This document shows, piece by piece, positions 7,265-15,772 of a DNA stretch of 20,162 nucleotides. The notes under the pieces were generated by a model, which saw only the letters and a list, made by a program, of their open reading frames with translations, ran no database searches and was not told the origin of the DNA. Source of the DNA: a virus; the IMG/VR virus record IMGVR_UViG_3300044859_000244, positions 1-20,162 of that record; one strand, 5' to 3'. Made by a program: the position numbers and the translations under genes. Position 1 is the first letter of the stretch. Each line of letters opens with the position of its first letter.

Positions 7265-8611
7265 TTATACTGCAAAATAACCAGTAGTACTATTCAAGAT
7301 ATCAGCTAAAGCTGTAAATTGAGCACTTGCAGGAACTGCTAAGATAGCATTCATAGATTCACCTGCAATAAAACCTTGTGCAGTAAAATCATTAACAAAT
7401 GCTGTGTATTGTATTCCAACAGTAGAGTAATTAGTTCCAGCTACAGAGTAGATAGGGAAGTTATCAGGTAAGAAACTTCTGTTTGTAAATCCTGAGTAAC
7501 CAACAGCCCAAAGTTCTTTTTTGAAGATTTGAGAGTAAGTACCAGCACCTTCAGTGTAAGGTAATAATTGACCTGATAATGCAGGGTTAGTTCCAGTAGC
7601 AGGAGTTCCAGCAGCAGCAGTGTAAACTTTAGCAACAGTTTGGTTGTTTTGCATTGGAGTTCCAGATAAATTAACTGAACAAGATAAGTTCATGATAATA
7701 TTAAACTGAGGTTCTAATACTTGAGAACCGTTAAATCTGTTACCGTACTCAGTTACTCTAACACCTGCAGTTGCAGCGTTAACAGTAGCAGCAGTAGCTG
7801 AACCAGTTACTAAACCAGCAATTGAAGCGCCTAAAGCAATTTGTGCATTTACATAAGGAGTTTCTAATTCAACAGCAGTAGTTACAACAGATTTTACTCT
7901 ATAGATAGCAGCAGTAGTTGCAGTAGCAGAACCAAATTTAATATAGTCACCTGCAACAACACTTGTTGAACTAACTGATAAAGTAACACTTGCAGAACCG
8001 TTAATTACAGTTGCAGTTGGAACAGAAGTAGTAGCAGCAGTAGTTGCACTTGATAATACTTCAGAGAATGCAAAGTTTTCGTAAGGAGCTACTAAGTTAG
8101 CAGGAAGTAAAGCTTGAGAGTTTACGTCTTTAACAATTGCATTTGCAATAGCTATTGAAGTAGCTGAACCAGCAGTTGTAAAGTTAGGAGTAGAACTCAA
8201 AGTTGGGAAAGGTGGGTTACCTACAGTAGTATTTTGGATTTTAAATCCGTAAGTACCAGCAACACCACTAGTTAAGTCATAAGTAGCAGTTACGCCATCA
8301 TAACCTGCAGTCCAAGCACTAGGTACTGGAGCAACATAAGCAGAGTTTAAATACGCTTTTCCAAACGCTTTAGGAGGAACTACAAAACTTTTAATGTTAC
8401 GACCAGTAGCTGCACCTTGTGCTATCAATATTGATAACCCAGCGTTAGCAGCAGCAAGACCTGCAGCAGCATTAGTTAAACGAGTATACCCGTTATTAGT
8501 AGTAAGAGCAGGATTTATAGAGTAAATCCCAATTTCGCCAGCAGCCAATAAAGTTGGATTTGTAGCAGTTGTGTAAGATACGTTAGTACCTATTAAAACA
8601 TTTTTTAACAT
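7265..8611 (-). CDS. Abundant Ala/Thr-rich virion protein, 448 residues
   Basis: I do not recognise the family. The protein is rich in Ala, Thr, Ser, Val and Gly with very few charged residues and a single cysteine (NLSCSVNLSG), which suggests an all-beta, tightly packed structural protein. It begins MLKNVLIGTNVSYTTATNP and ends DILNSTTGYFAV, with no signal peptide. Candidate roles are tail-tube or auxiliary capsid or decoration protein. High expression is suggested by its private layout: an A-rich leader with repeated CAAAAA just before the ATG, and a strong terminator just after the stop. It follows the two connector-type genes and precedes the fibres, fitting a tail or head-surface component. 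The structural assignment is good; the exact role is open. Confidence 0.8.
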   Translation of the reverse strand: MLKNVLIGTNVSYTTATNPTLLAAGEIGIYSINPALTTNNGYTRLTNAAAGLAAANAGLSILIAQGAATGRNIKSFVVPPKAFGKAYLNSAYVAPVPSAWTAGYDGVTATYDLTSGVAGTYGFKIQNTTVGNPPFPTLSSTPNFTTAGSATSIAIANAIVKDVNSQALLPANLVAPYENFAFSEVLSSATTAATTSVPTATVINGSASVTLSVSSTSVVAGDYIKFGSATATTAAIYRVKSVVTTAVELETPYVNAQIALGASIAGLVTGSATAATVNAATAGVRVTEYGNRFNGSQVLEPQFNIIMNLSCSVNLSGTPMQNNQTVAKVYTAAAGTPATGTNPALSGQLLPYTEGAGTYSQIFKKELWAVGYSGFTNRSFLPDNFPIYSVAGTNYSTVGIQYTAFVNDFTAQGFIAGESMNAILAVPASAQFTALADILNSTTGYFAV

Positions 8612-8634
8612 TGTTTTTGTTTTTGTTTTTTATA
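8612..8634 (-). promoter_or_regulatory. A-rich translation leader with CAAAAA repeats
   Basis: The bases just before the ATG at 8611 read, on the minus strand, AAAAAACAAAAACAAAAACA, with no Shine-Dalgarno sequence. A-rich, unstructured leaders favour initiation in Bacteroidota, where Shine-Dalgarno pairing is little used. A similar leader (AAAAAACAACAATAAATAAAC) precedes the capsid gene at 12188. This suggests strong translation of both. Confidence 0.6.
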
Positions 8635-8654
8635 TTGATTATTAATTAAGAAAA

Positions 8655-9752
8655 TTATTCATTAGTTTGTTCTACTCCTAAAGAAGATTGCAGTCTACCT
8701 GAAGCCTCCATAGTTTCTAACAATAAATTAACAGCATCTCTAAGTATCTCAGCATGAGTTTCTTCCGATAACTCACATGACTGATTAGTTGTTGATGACA
8801 TCAATCTTGGTTTACGAAGATACGATATTGCAATTTCATTTACAATAAAAGCTTCTGAGCCAGTTGGTCTATAAAATACATCTATAGAATCCGTGTGTAT
8901 AATTGTTAACGGACCTTCAAATGCATCTGTTCTATTAAACGGGTCAACCTGCATTATATACACGTCATCCTGTTGTGCAAATCTATTTGGTGCTATCTCT
9001 TCATTTCCATTAGCTACTATATAGGTTTTAGTATTAGTTACTTTTGTAAAGGTTGAAGGAGATCCTGGATAAGTACCAGTTAACGTATAATACAAATTAT
9101 TTGTATCTGCAGTTGGTACTGTTATAACAATATCTCCTTTTACATTTCTATAATTACTACTATATGCTACCCAACCTGGAGTAGTAAAATTAGTATTATT
9201 ATTTAACGTATCTACAACAGTTTGAATAGCTAAAGTTTTTTCTTGGCCATCTAATCCTGTTAAAGTTCCTACTGGCAACACAATTTGAGCAGCACCAGCA
9301 GTAGCCCCTAATTTCATTCCAAACAATGCGTAGTCTGTTAAAATAGACAAGTTAATTGTAATAGTTTTAAAAGTATCAACTGTATCAACCGGAATTAATG
9401 TTCCACAATGGTTATGTTTCATTTTACTTCTACTAGAAGTAAGGAACATGTAATCACCAGGAAAATAAAACTTTAATTTACTAGCATAATCAAAATCAGT
9501 AATAGGTAACCTAAAGCATTTATCGTAATAATTAGGTACAAGTAAATTTCTTAAATCGTCTATTCTTTTTTGGCTCATTTCAAATCCTTCTCTTTTAGAG
9601 TTAGATAATGCACCATAGCGTTGTTTAATAAATCTTTCTTGTGCTCTATTTAAAAAATAATCCTTTTCTTGCGGAAGAATTATTTCATATAGATTGGAGT
9701 TAAGTTTATTTAACTCCAAGTCTATATTTAAATGCATTTCGGTTATATCCAT
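8655..9752 (-). CDS. Conserved head-tail connector or ring-type virion protein, 365 residues
   Basis: The N-terminus is helical and charged (EIILPQEKDYFLNRAQERFI, then KQRYGALSNSKREGF), the middle is beta-rich, and the end carries YLRKPR near residues 311-316, CELSEETH near 326-333 and a final helix AEILRDAVNLLLETMEASGR. The pairing of YLRKP with CELxEETHxEI is a pattern I associate with a conserved crAss-like virion family that sits after the capsid gene and is regarded as part of the connector or tail tube. The start ATG overlaps the preceding stop by one base (TAATG), showing coupling to the 292-residue gene. The family is recalled rather than searched, so the precise position in the particle is tentative. 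Confidence 0.78.
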   Translation of the reverse strand: MDITEMHLNIDLELNKLNSNLYEIILPQEKDYFLNRAQERFIKQRYGALSNSKREGFEMSQKRIDDLRNLLVPNYYDKCFRLPITDFDYASKLKFYFPGDYMFLTSSRSKMKHNHCGTLIPVDTVDTFKTITINLSILTDYALFGMKLGATAGAAQIVLPVGTLTGLDGQEKTLAIQTVVDTLNNNTNFTTPGWVAYSSNYRNVKGDIVITVPTADTNNLYYTLTGTYPGSPSTFTKVTNTKTYIVANGNEEIAPNRFAQQDDVYIMQVDPFNRTDAFEGPLTIIHTDSIDVFYRPTGSEAFIVNEIAISYLRKPRLMSSTTNQSCELSEETHAEILRDAVNLLLETMEASGRLQSSLGVEQTNE

Positions 9753-10630
9753 TATTTACTTGCCTTTGCTACCTTTTTAAATTCTTTTAAAGGAATTCCA
9801 AATTCTTGTAGTCTTGCTTGTAACACTACATACTCTGAAGAGTTGTTAGGGTCTTTCATCCAAGCAATGGTACCATCTAAGCTACCTAAATTACTACTAC
9901 CATTTAAAAATCTATTTCCTTCTTTTACTAATATGCTGCCTTCAACCATTGACATGATTTCTGCTTTGTATTGTAAATCTTTATCAGAAACTATTTCCAA
10001 GAAGTAAACAGCATCTTTTTTTACTAATTCACTTATTTTAAGTTGTTTCTTTTTAGAGGCAAGAGCTAACAATTCTGTTAAGCTTCCCATCTCAGGATAT
10101 TTAATAATTACGTTTCTAATTACTAGATCTAATTTGTTTTCGTCTTCAACTAACTTAGCAAATTCAACCATTGCTTTAGTCTCAGATTCTAACTCAGTAG
10201 ATTTAATTTCATCTTCTGCTTCTGGATCAGTTATATAGAACTGTAACATTTTATTGTTTTCACACTCATCTTTAGTTTTACCAGTATACGGATGAGCTAA
10301 AGCCATTTTCCATATTAAGTAATCTTCGATGTTTAAGGGCTGCCCTTGAGAATCTTCACCGATCTCTAGTTCTGCACCTTGAAATTCTACTTTCTTTCTT
10401 AAGTTCTTGTAGTAGTTTGATACTGCAACTCTAAAACCTATATCTTTTGGATTAAGGTTAACAATTACCGGCATTAACAAATCTTCTTGTTCATAAGTTA
10501 AAGGTCTAAAAACGTTACCATTTCTATCCATAAAACTAGACAATACTACAACTGTTTCATAAGCAAAAGTATCGGGAAACCCGTATCTTTTAACTTGTTT
10601 TCTCATGATTCTTACTTTTCTACTTTTCAT
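9752..10630 (-). CDS. Conserved phage virion-module protein, 292 residues, function unknown
   Basis: It begins with a basic stretch (MKSRKVRIMRKQVKRYGFPD). The middle is acidic and helical with YITDPEAEDEIKSTELESET, and the C-terminal part includes DAVYFLEIVSDKDLQYKAEI, LNGSSNLGSLDGTIAWMKDP and a last helix. The pattern of an acidic helical middle followed by a segment ending in an LGxxxGxxAWMKDPxN motif is one I have met in structural regions of Bacteroidota phages without a proven function. It lies between the tRNA and the connector-type protein and shares TAATG with the latter. A head-completion or adaptor role is plausible from position. The start is the first ATG after the tRNA and has an A-rich leader (TTTAAAGAAAA). 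Confidence 0.75.
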   Translation of the reverse strand: MKSRKVRIMRKQVKRYGFPDTFAYETVVVLSSFMDRNGNVFRPLTYEQEDLLMPVIVNLNPKDIGFRVAVSNYYKNLRKKVEFQGAELEIGEDSQGQPLNIEDYLIWKMALAHPYTGKTKDECENNKMLQFYITDPEAEDEIKSTELESETKAMVEFAKLVEDENKLDLVIRNVIIKYPEMGSLTELLALASKKKQLKISELVKKDAVYFLEIVSDKDLQYKAEIMSMVEGSILVKEGNRFLNGSSNLGSLDGTIAWMKDPNNSSEYVVLQARLQEFGIPLKEFKKVAKASK

Positions 10631-10648
10631 TTTTCTTTAAAATTTTTG

Positions 10649-10720
10649 TTGCGAGTGAAGGATTTGAACCCCCGATCCCTAGCTTATGAGGCTAGTGAGA
10701 TACCGCTTCTCTAACTCGCA
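10649..10720 (-). tRNA. tRNA with CAT anticodon (Met or lysidine-modified Ile)
   Basis: A complete 72-base cloverleaf reads on the minus strand. The acceptor stem TGCGAGT/ACTCGCA is perfect, the D stem is GAGA/TCTC with loop AGCGGTA, the anticodon arm is CTAGC-CTCATAA-GCTAG, the variable loop has 5 bases, and the T arm is GGGGG-TTCAAAT-CCTTC with two G-T pairs. The anticodon is CAT. The anticodon stem lacks the three G-C pairs of initiators and the 1-72 pair is formed, so it is not an initiator. Elongator Met and AUA-reading Ile cannot be told apart by eye. CCA is not encoded. It sits between the capsid and 292-residue genes in the same direction. Confidence 0.92.
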
Positions 10721-10725
10721 ATATT

Positions 10726-10751
10726 AAGGTAGGGCTATTACACCCTACCTT
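10726..10751 (-). terminator. Hairpin between capsid gene and tRNA
   Basis: A perfect 9-base stem AAGGTAGGG/CCCTACCTT with an 8-base loop begins 6 bases after the capsid stop codon. On the minus strand it is followed by TTAATATT, a weak T-run; on the plus strand by TTTTTT. It may act as a partial terminator of capsid transcription, as a 3'-end stabiliser, or as a boundary for tRNA processing. Confidence 0.65.
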
Positions 10752-10757
10752 TTTTAA

Positions 10758-12188
10758 TTATAAACCAGCAACACACTGTAAGTCGATAGATGTATTGAAA
10801 CGTCTAAGAACTACTTGTCCTGTTTTCAACATGTGCAATGAACTTGCATCTTTATCTGTTGAAACAGTATCGTTACCTTGTAAGCTTGGAGATACTTCAT
10901 TCATACCTTTTACCATTGCTCTAACCATTCCTCTTCCTTTTTTAGTAACCATTGAGATGTTAGAAACACCATCATAGATTGAACTATCAACGAAAGTCAT
11001 ACGATAAGACTCTAAAGGTAAACCAGTTTTAGGATGGAATAAACCTTTAGAAGCAGGACCATCATCATACAAACGGTTAGTTACAATATTGATAGTGTAA
11101 CCATCAACGTGTTCGTAAGTATTGAAATATCCACCTAAACGTAATTCTCTACCTTGACCAGATACGAATCTGTTATCAGTTAATTTGATATAGCTTTGAG
11201 CTAATAACTCAGACTTCATTGCTTGATCAAATGCATCACGTCCACCTGTACCAGTAAACAAAGTGATTTGTTTGTTTTGAGCATCGCTCATACCGAAGAA
11301 TACATCACGGATTGTTTGCTTAATTTTTTCAGCAGTCAATTCTGAGTAAGTATCCTTGTTTTGAATTTGCTCTAATAAACCAGCTCCACGGATGATAGGA
11401 TTACCTTCTTCATCTCTTTCGTTGATTTGACCAAATTGATCACGGTTTGAAGTTTCATACCAGTAGTTAGATTCGCACTCTCTACGGAATGATAATTGAT
11501 GTTGCCATTCTTCAGTTGACCACCATAATTGAGTTTCACCACCATTTTTGTTTGGTAAAGCGATACCTTTTGCACTACGTTGTTTTACGTTACCTTCCCA
11601 AGCGTAAGATTTACGGATAGTCGAAACATCTCCCCTTACTTTTTGAGAACTAGTTGTAGTAGACTCTGAACCTCTTGAACCCCAAGATGCTGCAGCATAC
11701 CAACCCAATGAATATAAAGCTCCAGCAGCTAATTCACTTGCAGGAATAAATTCTGCAGCAGATTTAGCACCAGCAATCTTTACAGTATATTGCCATAAGC
11801 CACCGATGTTTTTACGATCTGTGATTACTAAATGGTAATTACGTGGAGAGATAATTGTGTACTTGTTAGGGAAAATACCTTCATTGAAAGTAATTACAAA
11901 TGAACTGAATCCAGCACCAGCGTTTGCTGTACTAACAGCAGTAGCTAAAGGAACAGCTTTGAATAGACGACCCATTACATCATACTCGAATTCGTCACCT
12001 TCAATTTCCATTGTAGAACGAGCTCCTTCTGATAAAACGTGAAGAGGGAAACGGTTGTCCTCGTAACCCATTAAATAGGTTAATACTGGAGTTAACTTGT
12101 CTGGTTGAAGCATCAACTGACGTGCTAAAGAAGCATCGTTAGTTTTCATGTCTTCATTCCATGTTTGAGATGTTATTAATCTTGCCAT
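10758..12188 (-). CDS. Major capsid protein, 476 residues
   Basis: The assignment rests on gene order (portal, scaffold-like, then this), length and sequence resemblance to crAss-like capsid proteins of the HK97 fold. Near residues 45-73 it has NRFPLHVLSEG and GDEFEYDVMGRLFKA, a segment of the kind I recall near the start of these capsid proteins. Aromatic-rich stretches (TQLWWSTEEWQHQLSFRREC) and a late GRGMVRAMVKGMNE also fit a shell subunit. The A-rich leader before the ATG and the hairpin after the stop fit high expression. The N-terminus starts directly with the helical MARLITSQTWNED, with no obvious propeptide. It follows the scaffold-like gene by 29 bases, probably on the same transcript. 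Confidence 0.85.
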   Translation of the reverse strand: MARLITSQTWNEDMKTNDASLARQLMLQPDKLTPVLTYLMGYEDNRFPLHVLSEGARSTMEIEGDEFEYDVMGRLFKAVPLATAVSTANAGAGFSSFVITFNEGIFPNKYTIISPRNYHLVITDRKNIGGLWQYTVKIAGAKSAAEFIPASELAAGALYSLGWYAAASWGSRGSESTTTSSQKVRGDVSTIRKSYAWEGNVKQRSAKGIALPNKNGGETQLWWSTEEWQHQLSFRRECESNYWYETSNRDQFGQINERDEEGNPIIRGAGLLEQIQNKDTYSELTAEKIKQTIRDVFFGMSDAQNKQITLFTGTGGRDAFDQAMKSELLAQSYIKLTDNRFVSGQGRELRLGGYFNTYEHVDGYTINIVTNRLYDDGPASKGLFHPKTGLPLESYRMTFVDSSIYDGVSNISMVTKKGRGMVRAMVKGMNEVSPSLQGNDTVSTDKDASSLHMLKTGQVVLRRFNTSIDLQCVAGL

Positions 12189-12217
12189 GTTTATTTATTG
12201 TTGTTTTTTAAAATTTT

Positions 12218-13324
12218 CTAAATACTATCCCAGTCTATCGAGTTGTTTGACACGTTTTGACCAGAAGCACCGTTTTTACCGGTTCCAACAGAGTTTCTTA
12301 ATTTTGCACTAAGTGTATTTGCCTTTTGTGTGGCAGCTGCAGCTTGTACATATTTACCTAGATTCCCTTTATTTTTTACCCAAATATTTAACTCTGTGCG
12401 TCTTGTAGGATCTTTAAGTATTTCATTTAAATCCTTCATAAGACCACCTTGAGTGTCATATTCAAATATTGCTTTTTTTTCTGTAACAGGAATTGTAAAG
12501 TTATTTACCTTACCACTATCTATTACATTTTTAATATTACCAAAGAACGCTCTAGTGTTTTCTTTTCTTTGAGCCTCAGCTTGTCTTTCTTGTTCAAGAA
12601 GACCTGCTCTCTCTTTAGTCTGGATTGCACCTAGCTTTTTAGAAGCTACCTCTGATTGTTTTTTCAAAGTATCCGCTATTTCCATATCGTCAATAGCGTC
12701 TTTAATTTCCTCATCAGTATAATCCATCTTCTTATAGAAGGTTTTCATTACTGCTTTTTGTACATCAGTATTATCTAAATCTACTTCGCTATAATTAATC
12801 TCTGGATTAACTGTAGTAAAGAAAGCTTTTATATTATCTTCAGTAGCATCTTCACCTAACATTTGGCAGTAATCAAAAAAATCACCAGCAATAGAAGGTA
12901 AACTTGCAAAGTATCCATTCAACTTAGCATCTGCCATACTATCTGCAGCGCGTTGTGTGAAAGCTACTAAGCCATCTTCTGAATCTTCAAAATCTTCGTC
13001 ATCACCTAATTCGATACCTATCTTTTTAGCGATTCCTTTTATAAAGCCTTCTTCGATTTCCTCAGATTCCTCTGAATCTTCTGAATCATCAGTTTCACCT
13101 TTTTCATCCTTTATAGTATCTATAGGAGGATTAACTGGTGTTGCTGGTGCAGCTTTTTTAGATTTTGTTTCTCCTTTTTTACTTTTAGCTTCATCCACAG
13201 GTGGAGTTGCCGGATCTGCAGGGGGAGTTACTGCGTCACTCTTTGGTGTAGTGTCTACTACATCATCAATTGATGTCATCTCTCCAAGAGATGTATCATC
13301 GAAGTCTATGTTATCTATTTCCAT
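12218..13324 (-). CDS. Scaffold-like head assembly protein, 368 residues
   Basis: It is very acidic and low in complexity at the N-terminus. A Pro/Ala/Lys-rich linker covers residues about 34-68, an Asp/Glu/Ser tract about 73-93, and a helical, probably coiled-coil segment with KKQSEVASKKLGAIQTKERA about 221-240. The C-terminal third has a positive NIWVKNKGNLGKYVQ stretch and ends NNSIDWDSI. These features, together with a place between portal and major capsid genes, fit an internal scaffolding protein, which in many phages guides shell assembly and leaves or is cleaved. No protease motif is apparent. It has its own promoter (TTTG-N20-TAAGTTTG) 14 bases before the ATG. Confidence 0.72.
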   Translation of the reverse strand: MEIDNIDFDDTSLGEMTSIDDVVDTTPKSDAVTPPADPATPPVDEAKSKKGETKSKKAAPATPVNPPIDTIKDEKGETDDSEDSEESEEIEEGFIKGIAKKIGIELGDDEDFEDSEDGLVAFTQRAADSMADAKLNGYFASLPSIAGDFFDYCQMLGEDATEDNIKAFFTTVNPEINYSEVDLDNTDVQKAVMKTFYKKMDYTDEEIKDAIDDMEIADTLKKQSEVASKKLGAIQTKERAGLLEQERQAEAQRKENTRAFFGNIKNVIDSGKVNNFTIPVTEKKAIFEYDTQGGLMKDLNEILKDPTRRTELNIWVKNKGNLGKYVQAAAATQKANTLSAKLRNSVGTGKNGASGQNVSNNSIDWDSI

Positions 13325-13338
13325 ATCATTTATCGTTA

Positions 13339-13370
13339 CAAACTTAATACTGATTTAGGTGGTAAACAAA
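13339..13370 (-). promoter_or_regulatory. Bacteroidota-type promoter for the scaffold and capsid genes
   Basis: On the minus strand TTTG (13370-13367), a 20-base spacer and TAAGTTTG (13346-13339) match both boxes of the Bacteroidota housekeeping promoter. The ATG of the scaffold-like gene starts 14 bases after the -7 box. The -33 box abuts the hairpin at 13370-13399, so this looks like an end-then-restart junction between the portal and head-shell transcripts. Confidence 0.7.
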
Positions 13371-13399
13371 TAAGCGTTTTATGTTGTTGAAACGCTTAT
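13370..13399 (-). terminator. Hairpin after the portal gene
   Basis: A 10-base perfect stem, ATAAGCGTTT/AAACGCTTAT, closes a 10-base loop 17 bases after the portal stop codon. The minus-strand continuation, TTGTTTACC, is only moderately T-rich, so termination may be partial. It lies directly before the scaffold promoter. Confidence 0.6.
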
Positions 13400-13416
13400 A
13401 TATATCTTTACACTTA

Positions 13417-15759
13417 TTACCTTGATTTATTCTCTTTAGCTATCTTTAAATCGTTAGCCATTTTTTCTTTTTCTACTGACAACTTCATTGCGGCTTCATT
13501 AGATTTAGCGTTAATAGCTTTGTCTTTGATGCCTAAGTCTTGTTGCTTAATTCCTAACTCCTGTTGTTTAAGAGCTAACTCAGCAGTTTTTTGAATTGCG
13601 TCTGCATTAGATCCTTCATCTATAGCAAAGGCAGTCATTTCAGTTTTACGAATATCCCACTCACCTTTTCTATCTATTAAATCTAATTCGTACTGATGTT
13701 TTTTATCCATTGCAGAATCTTGAGCAGCTAACATTTGTTCTTGTTGTTGAGCAGCAGCTTGTTGTTTTTGCTGTTCCATTTGTTGTTGCATTTGCTCTGC
13801 TTGTTGTTCAGCATATATAAACTTAGCTTTAAGTTCTACAAATGAGTCAGAATTAATTATATCTACAATAGTAGAAGCTTTGGCACCATTCTGAATAAAG
13901 TTTTGCATTTGAGCTTCTAGTTTTTGTTTCTTTTCTGCTTGTTTACCAGATAGCGCTACAAATATTCCGTACTCTGCTTCAGTAAAATCAATAGGGTCTA
14001 CATCTAAATATACTATTTTACCAGAATCAGGTAAAACAAAAGAAGTCTTTTTACCGTCTCTCCAAGCTAGTTTAGCATAATCCATTAGTCCTTGGTATTC
14101 TCTTTCTTTGAACTGATCAAACTTATTAAAGTAAATTTCAGTAATCATAGATGACTGAACTACAGCACGCTCTACACCACCTACAGTTTCAGATGAAGTA
14201 ATTTGACCTTCTCTTTGACGAGATATACCACATACTTCTTCCCATTCTGTTTTAATAAAACGTAGCAACTCTATATAAGATTGTATAGTTGTAGAAGCAA
14301 GCTTTAATACTGATTGATGCGTGGCTGAACCACGATAGCCCTCCTTAGAATAATCTACAAATAGAAGTCCAGTAGCATCTCCGTATAACATCCACTCTTC
14401 AAGAGTCATGTTTTTAGGTTTTAGATTTACATCTAACTGTATCATATCATCTTTCATTTTAGCCATAGCTAATTTAAGACGATGGAAAGTAGCATTATAA
14501 AGTATCTGATATGGTACACCTAGCATAACTAAAGATATATTCCTAGAGTTAACTGCCTGCAACATTCTACCATTATATGCTCCTCTGCATTTAGATATAT
14601 TATCTAGAGACGCTCTTTGCATTGGAATAGGACGTATTTTAAAAAACGTATCTATACCACACATCCAGCCTTCCCACCATTCATTTACCCAAAACCATTC
14701 TACTGTTTGACCAGCTTCTTTATTTGGTACAAAAGTTTCTTCAACTTCCATAGACTGAGGTTGGCCATATTCATCCATGAACGAACACACTCCAATTCTA
14801 ACTTTAGATCTCCAAGTAACATGTTTAACTTCAATTAATCTGTTATAAATTTGTTGAGGGGTATTTGAGTCATATATAATAGGTGCAGTTCCAAAAATAG
14901 TAGTATTAGTTCCAAGAGTTTCAATCTTGTTAATCATATCCTTTTTATCTTGTTCTGTTTTACCTAACTCATCGTAAAAGAATTCTGTTACAGAAGAAGG
15001 AGTCATATATTTTCTCCTTACTACCCAGTCACAGTCTTCAGTAAATTCTAAATCTGGATCCTTATCGTAATCTACATCAAGAGGATTAACTACTTCATAA
15101 TATACCTCATTATGTACAACGCCTTTATAAGAATATACTTCTCCAGAAACTAACCAATGGAAAAACATTAACTGAAATTTCTCTTGTAGCTTGCAATATT
15201 GCTCAACAAACTCTAAAGCATGTTGGCCCATTATAGCGCGCTTGTCTCTGTATGAAGTAACAAATTCTTTTTCTACCTCTTCAGGAGTTTTAACTTCTTC
15301 AGTAGGAACACCTGTGTCTATACCTTGTGCGTTAAGAGTATTAGCAAATAACTGCTCTAGGTTCTGAAGGACTATTTTATTTTTTTCTGTAAGAGATTGA
15401 TTAACAACATCTTCATTAGTTACGTATACCTCTCTGTAGTTAGGGCGTTTAGCAAATTCTCCTCTTAGTAAATCTATCTTAGGTTTAATAATAGGGTAAT
15501 TAACTACTTCTGACCAGTCGCCTTCAAGACGTTTACCAAAAGGCTCTGTAATTATTTTATAATCTTCTATATTTACATGGCCATTGTAATAGTCATATAA
15601 TTTTTTAATTGCTAGCTTATGTTGCGTAGCAGAAAAGTACGATCTTTGGATGTATCCAAGCATCGTTTTTTTACCCCATTCAAAGTCATCTGCTATCTTA
15701 TCTGCATAAGATACTGTCTGTACCGGGATATTTATATTATATTTTATTTCTTTTGGCAT
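13417..15759 (-). CDS. Portal protein, 780 residues
   Basis: The portal forms the dodecameric ring at the head vertex through which DNA is packaged. Position just after the large terminase, large size and sequence fit portal proteins of crAss-like phages. Residues about 224-248 carry VNPLDVDYDKDPDLEF and EDCDWVVRR, recalled as a conserved portal segment. A Trp-rich stretch VEWFWVNEWWEGW lies at about 353-365, and a central helical part at about 390-560 includes GISRQREGQ and TVGGVERAVVQSS. The C-terminal 130 residues are an extended helical region: Gln-rich (about 652-676), then a sevenfold-spaced QQELGIK-QQDLGIK-DKAINAK pattern (about 732-752) and a Lys-rich end. This tail may form the barrel or a coiled coil reaching into the head. 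A promoter lies 13 bases before the ATG. Confidence 0.85.
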   Translation of the reverse strand: MPKEIKYNINIPVQTVSYADKIADDFEWGKKTMLGYIQRSYFSATQHKLAIKKLYDYYNGHVNIEDYKIITEPFGKRLEGDWSEVVNYPIIKPKIDLLRGEFAKRPNYREVYVTNEDVVNQSLTEKNKIVLQNLEQLFANTLNAQGIDTGVPTEEVKTPEEVEKEFVTSYRDKRAIMGQHALEFVEQYCKLQEKFQLMFFHWLVSGEVYSYKGVVHNEVYYEVVNPLDVDYDKDPDLEFTEDCDWVVRRKYMTPSSVTEFFYDELGKTEQDKKDMINKIETLGTNTTIFGTAPIIYDSNTPQQIYNRLIEVKHVTWRSKVRIGVCSFMDEYGQPQSMEVEETFVPNKEAGQTVEWFWVNEWWEGWMCGIDTFFKIRPIPMQRASLDNISKCRGAYNGRMLQAVNSRNISLVMLGVPYQILYNATFHRLKLAMAKMKDDMIQLDVNLKPKNMTLEEWMLYGDATGLLFVDYSKEGYRGSATHQSVLKLASTTIQSYIELLRFIKTEWEEVCGISRQREGQITSSETVGGVERAVVQSSMITEIYFNKFDQFKEREYQGLMDYAKLAWRDGKKTSFVLPDSGKIVYLDVDPIDFTEAEYGIFVALSGKQAEKKQKLEAQMQNFIQNGAKASTIVDIINSDSFVELKAKFIYAEQQAEQMQQQMEQQKQQAAAQQQEQMLAAQDSAMDKKHQYELDLIDRKGEWDIRKTEMTAFAIDEGSNADAIQKTAELALKQQELGIKQQDLGIKDKAINAKSNEAAMKLSVEKEKMANDLKIAKENKSR

Positions 15760-15772
15760 TGTTTTTTAATTG

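Noticed and set aside
7441-7635. Minus-strand frame of 64 codons within the 448-residue gene
   Set aside because: It is Leu/Thr-rich out-of-frame reading of GCA/GTA-rich codons, lying fully inside a longer, better-supported gene.
10649-10720. Suppressor tRNA or reassigned stop codon
   Set aside because: The anticodon is CAT, and all three stop codons appear to end genes at sensible places (TAA after the capsid, TGA at 18488, TAG at 17862).
12957-13358. Plus-strand open frame of 133 codons opposite the scaffold gene
   Set aside because: It is Ser/Pro-rich and mirrors the acidic, low-complexity codons of the minus-strand gene. It has no plausible start context, and every other supported gene is on the minus strand.
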